Virus record (IMG/VR): IMGVR_UViG_3300042553_000650
Coordinates: 1-46,031 of that record
Reading direction: 5' to 3' (one strand)
Origin: a virus
Length of the DNA stretch: 46,031 bases
Part shown: piece after piece, positions 45,987 through 46,031 of the stretch
Layout of the letters: every line of letters starts with the position of its first letter
How positions within the stretch are numbered: the first letter of the stretch is position 1
Notes under the pieces: generated by a model
What the model was told of the DNA's origin: nothing
Databases searched by the model: none
The model's input: the letters and a program-made list of their open reading frames with translations, nothing else
Position numbers and translations under genes: made by a program

Positions 45987-46031
45987 ATGTCTTTTAAATT
46001 TCCCTCCATTTCAGGATTTGGCCCTGCGGAT
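45987..46031 (+). CDS. Start of a further structural gene (partial)
   Basis: An ATG at 45987, with TAGGA 7 bases upstream, opens a frame that runs off the window after 15 codons (MSFKFPSISGFGPAD). The opening resembles that of the connector-like protein at 28853. It probably continues the baseplate operon. Confidence 0.5.
   Translation, partial: MSFKFPSISGFGPAD

Noticed and set aside
1-46031. Assignment to a named host or phage genus
   Set aside because: No host-derived marker, terminase or polymerase is present, and protein patterns alone do not identify one.

Overview
The window is a large piece of a tailed-phage (Caudoviricetes) genome with a contractile tail. It carries a maturation protease, scaffold-like protein, major capsid protein, tail sheath, tail tube, tail-assembly chaperones, tape measure and baseplate hub and spike. 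The DNA is AT-rich over most of its length and genes are packed with 4-base or slightly longer overlaps. No 16S gene, tRNA or other host marker is present, so I cannot name the host. A TonB-like N-terminus joined to a PDZ domain, an M15 peptidoglycan peptidase and sigma70-type promoters fit a Gram-negative host. Terminase, portal, DNA polymerase and helicase are absent, so the genome is clearly larger than this window.

Layout: (1) 1-1860 is a compositionally alien block with two leftward genes (DUF932-family and an orphan), each with its own terminator-like hairpin, related promoter regions and a shared 13-bp operator-like site, in DNA full of repeated short words. (2) 1860-2510 is mostly regulatory: four copies of a 15-bp palindrome, a 10-bp-phased repeat and a possible small membrane protein. 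(3) 2511-16771 is one long leftward set of about 38 genes, probably early or middle: many small unknown proteins plus a TonB/PDZ membrane protein, metallophosphoesterase, AAA+ ATPase, SET-domain protein, uracil-DNA-glycosylase-like protein, peptide deformylase, DEDDh exonuclease, tyrosine recombinase, HNH nuclease, ThyX and a class IV aminotransferase. One rightward gene (10073-10405) seems to sit inside it. (4) 16772-17296 is a divergent control region: a perfect-consensus leftward promoter, a palindrome identical in its arms to those near 2 kb, rightward promoters, and strong hairpins in the leftward leader. (5) 17297-46031 is the rightward virion block. It is headed by a stand-alone sigma region-4-like protein, then head genes, a terminator-bounded intergenic RNA candidate, adhesin or fibre-like proteins, a holin-like protein and an M15 peptidase, connector and neck genes, sheath, tube, chaperones, tape measure and baseplate.

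The genes suggest a two-block programme. A leftward block manages DNA metabolism, nucleotide supply and host takeover. A rightward block builds and releases virions. The switch between them probably lies at 17.1-17.3 kb and may respond to the same regulator as the 2-kb region through the shared palindrome.

The most striking unexplained element is a predicted ~83-nt RNA at 20912-20994 with its own promoter and terminator. It displays two CCUCCU tracts, one in a hairpin loop, next to a sequence resembling the 3' end of 16S rRNA. It could bind Shine-Dalgarno sequences or mimic the ribosomal anti-Shine-Dalgarno.
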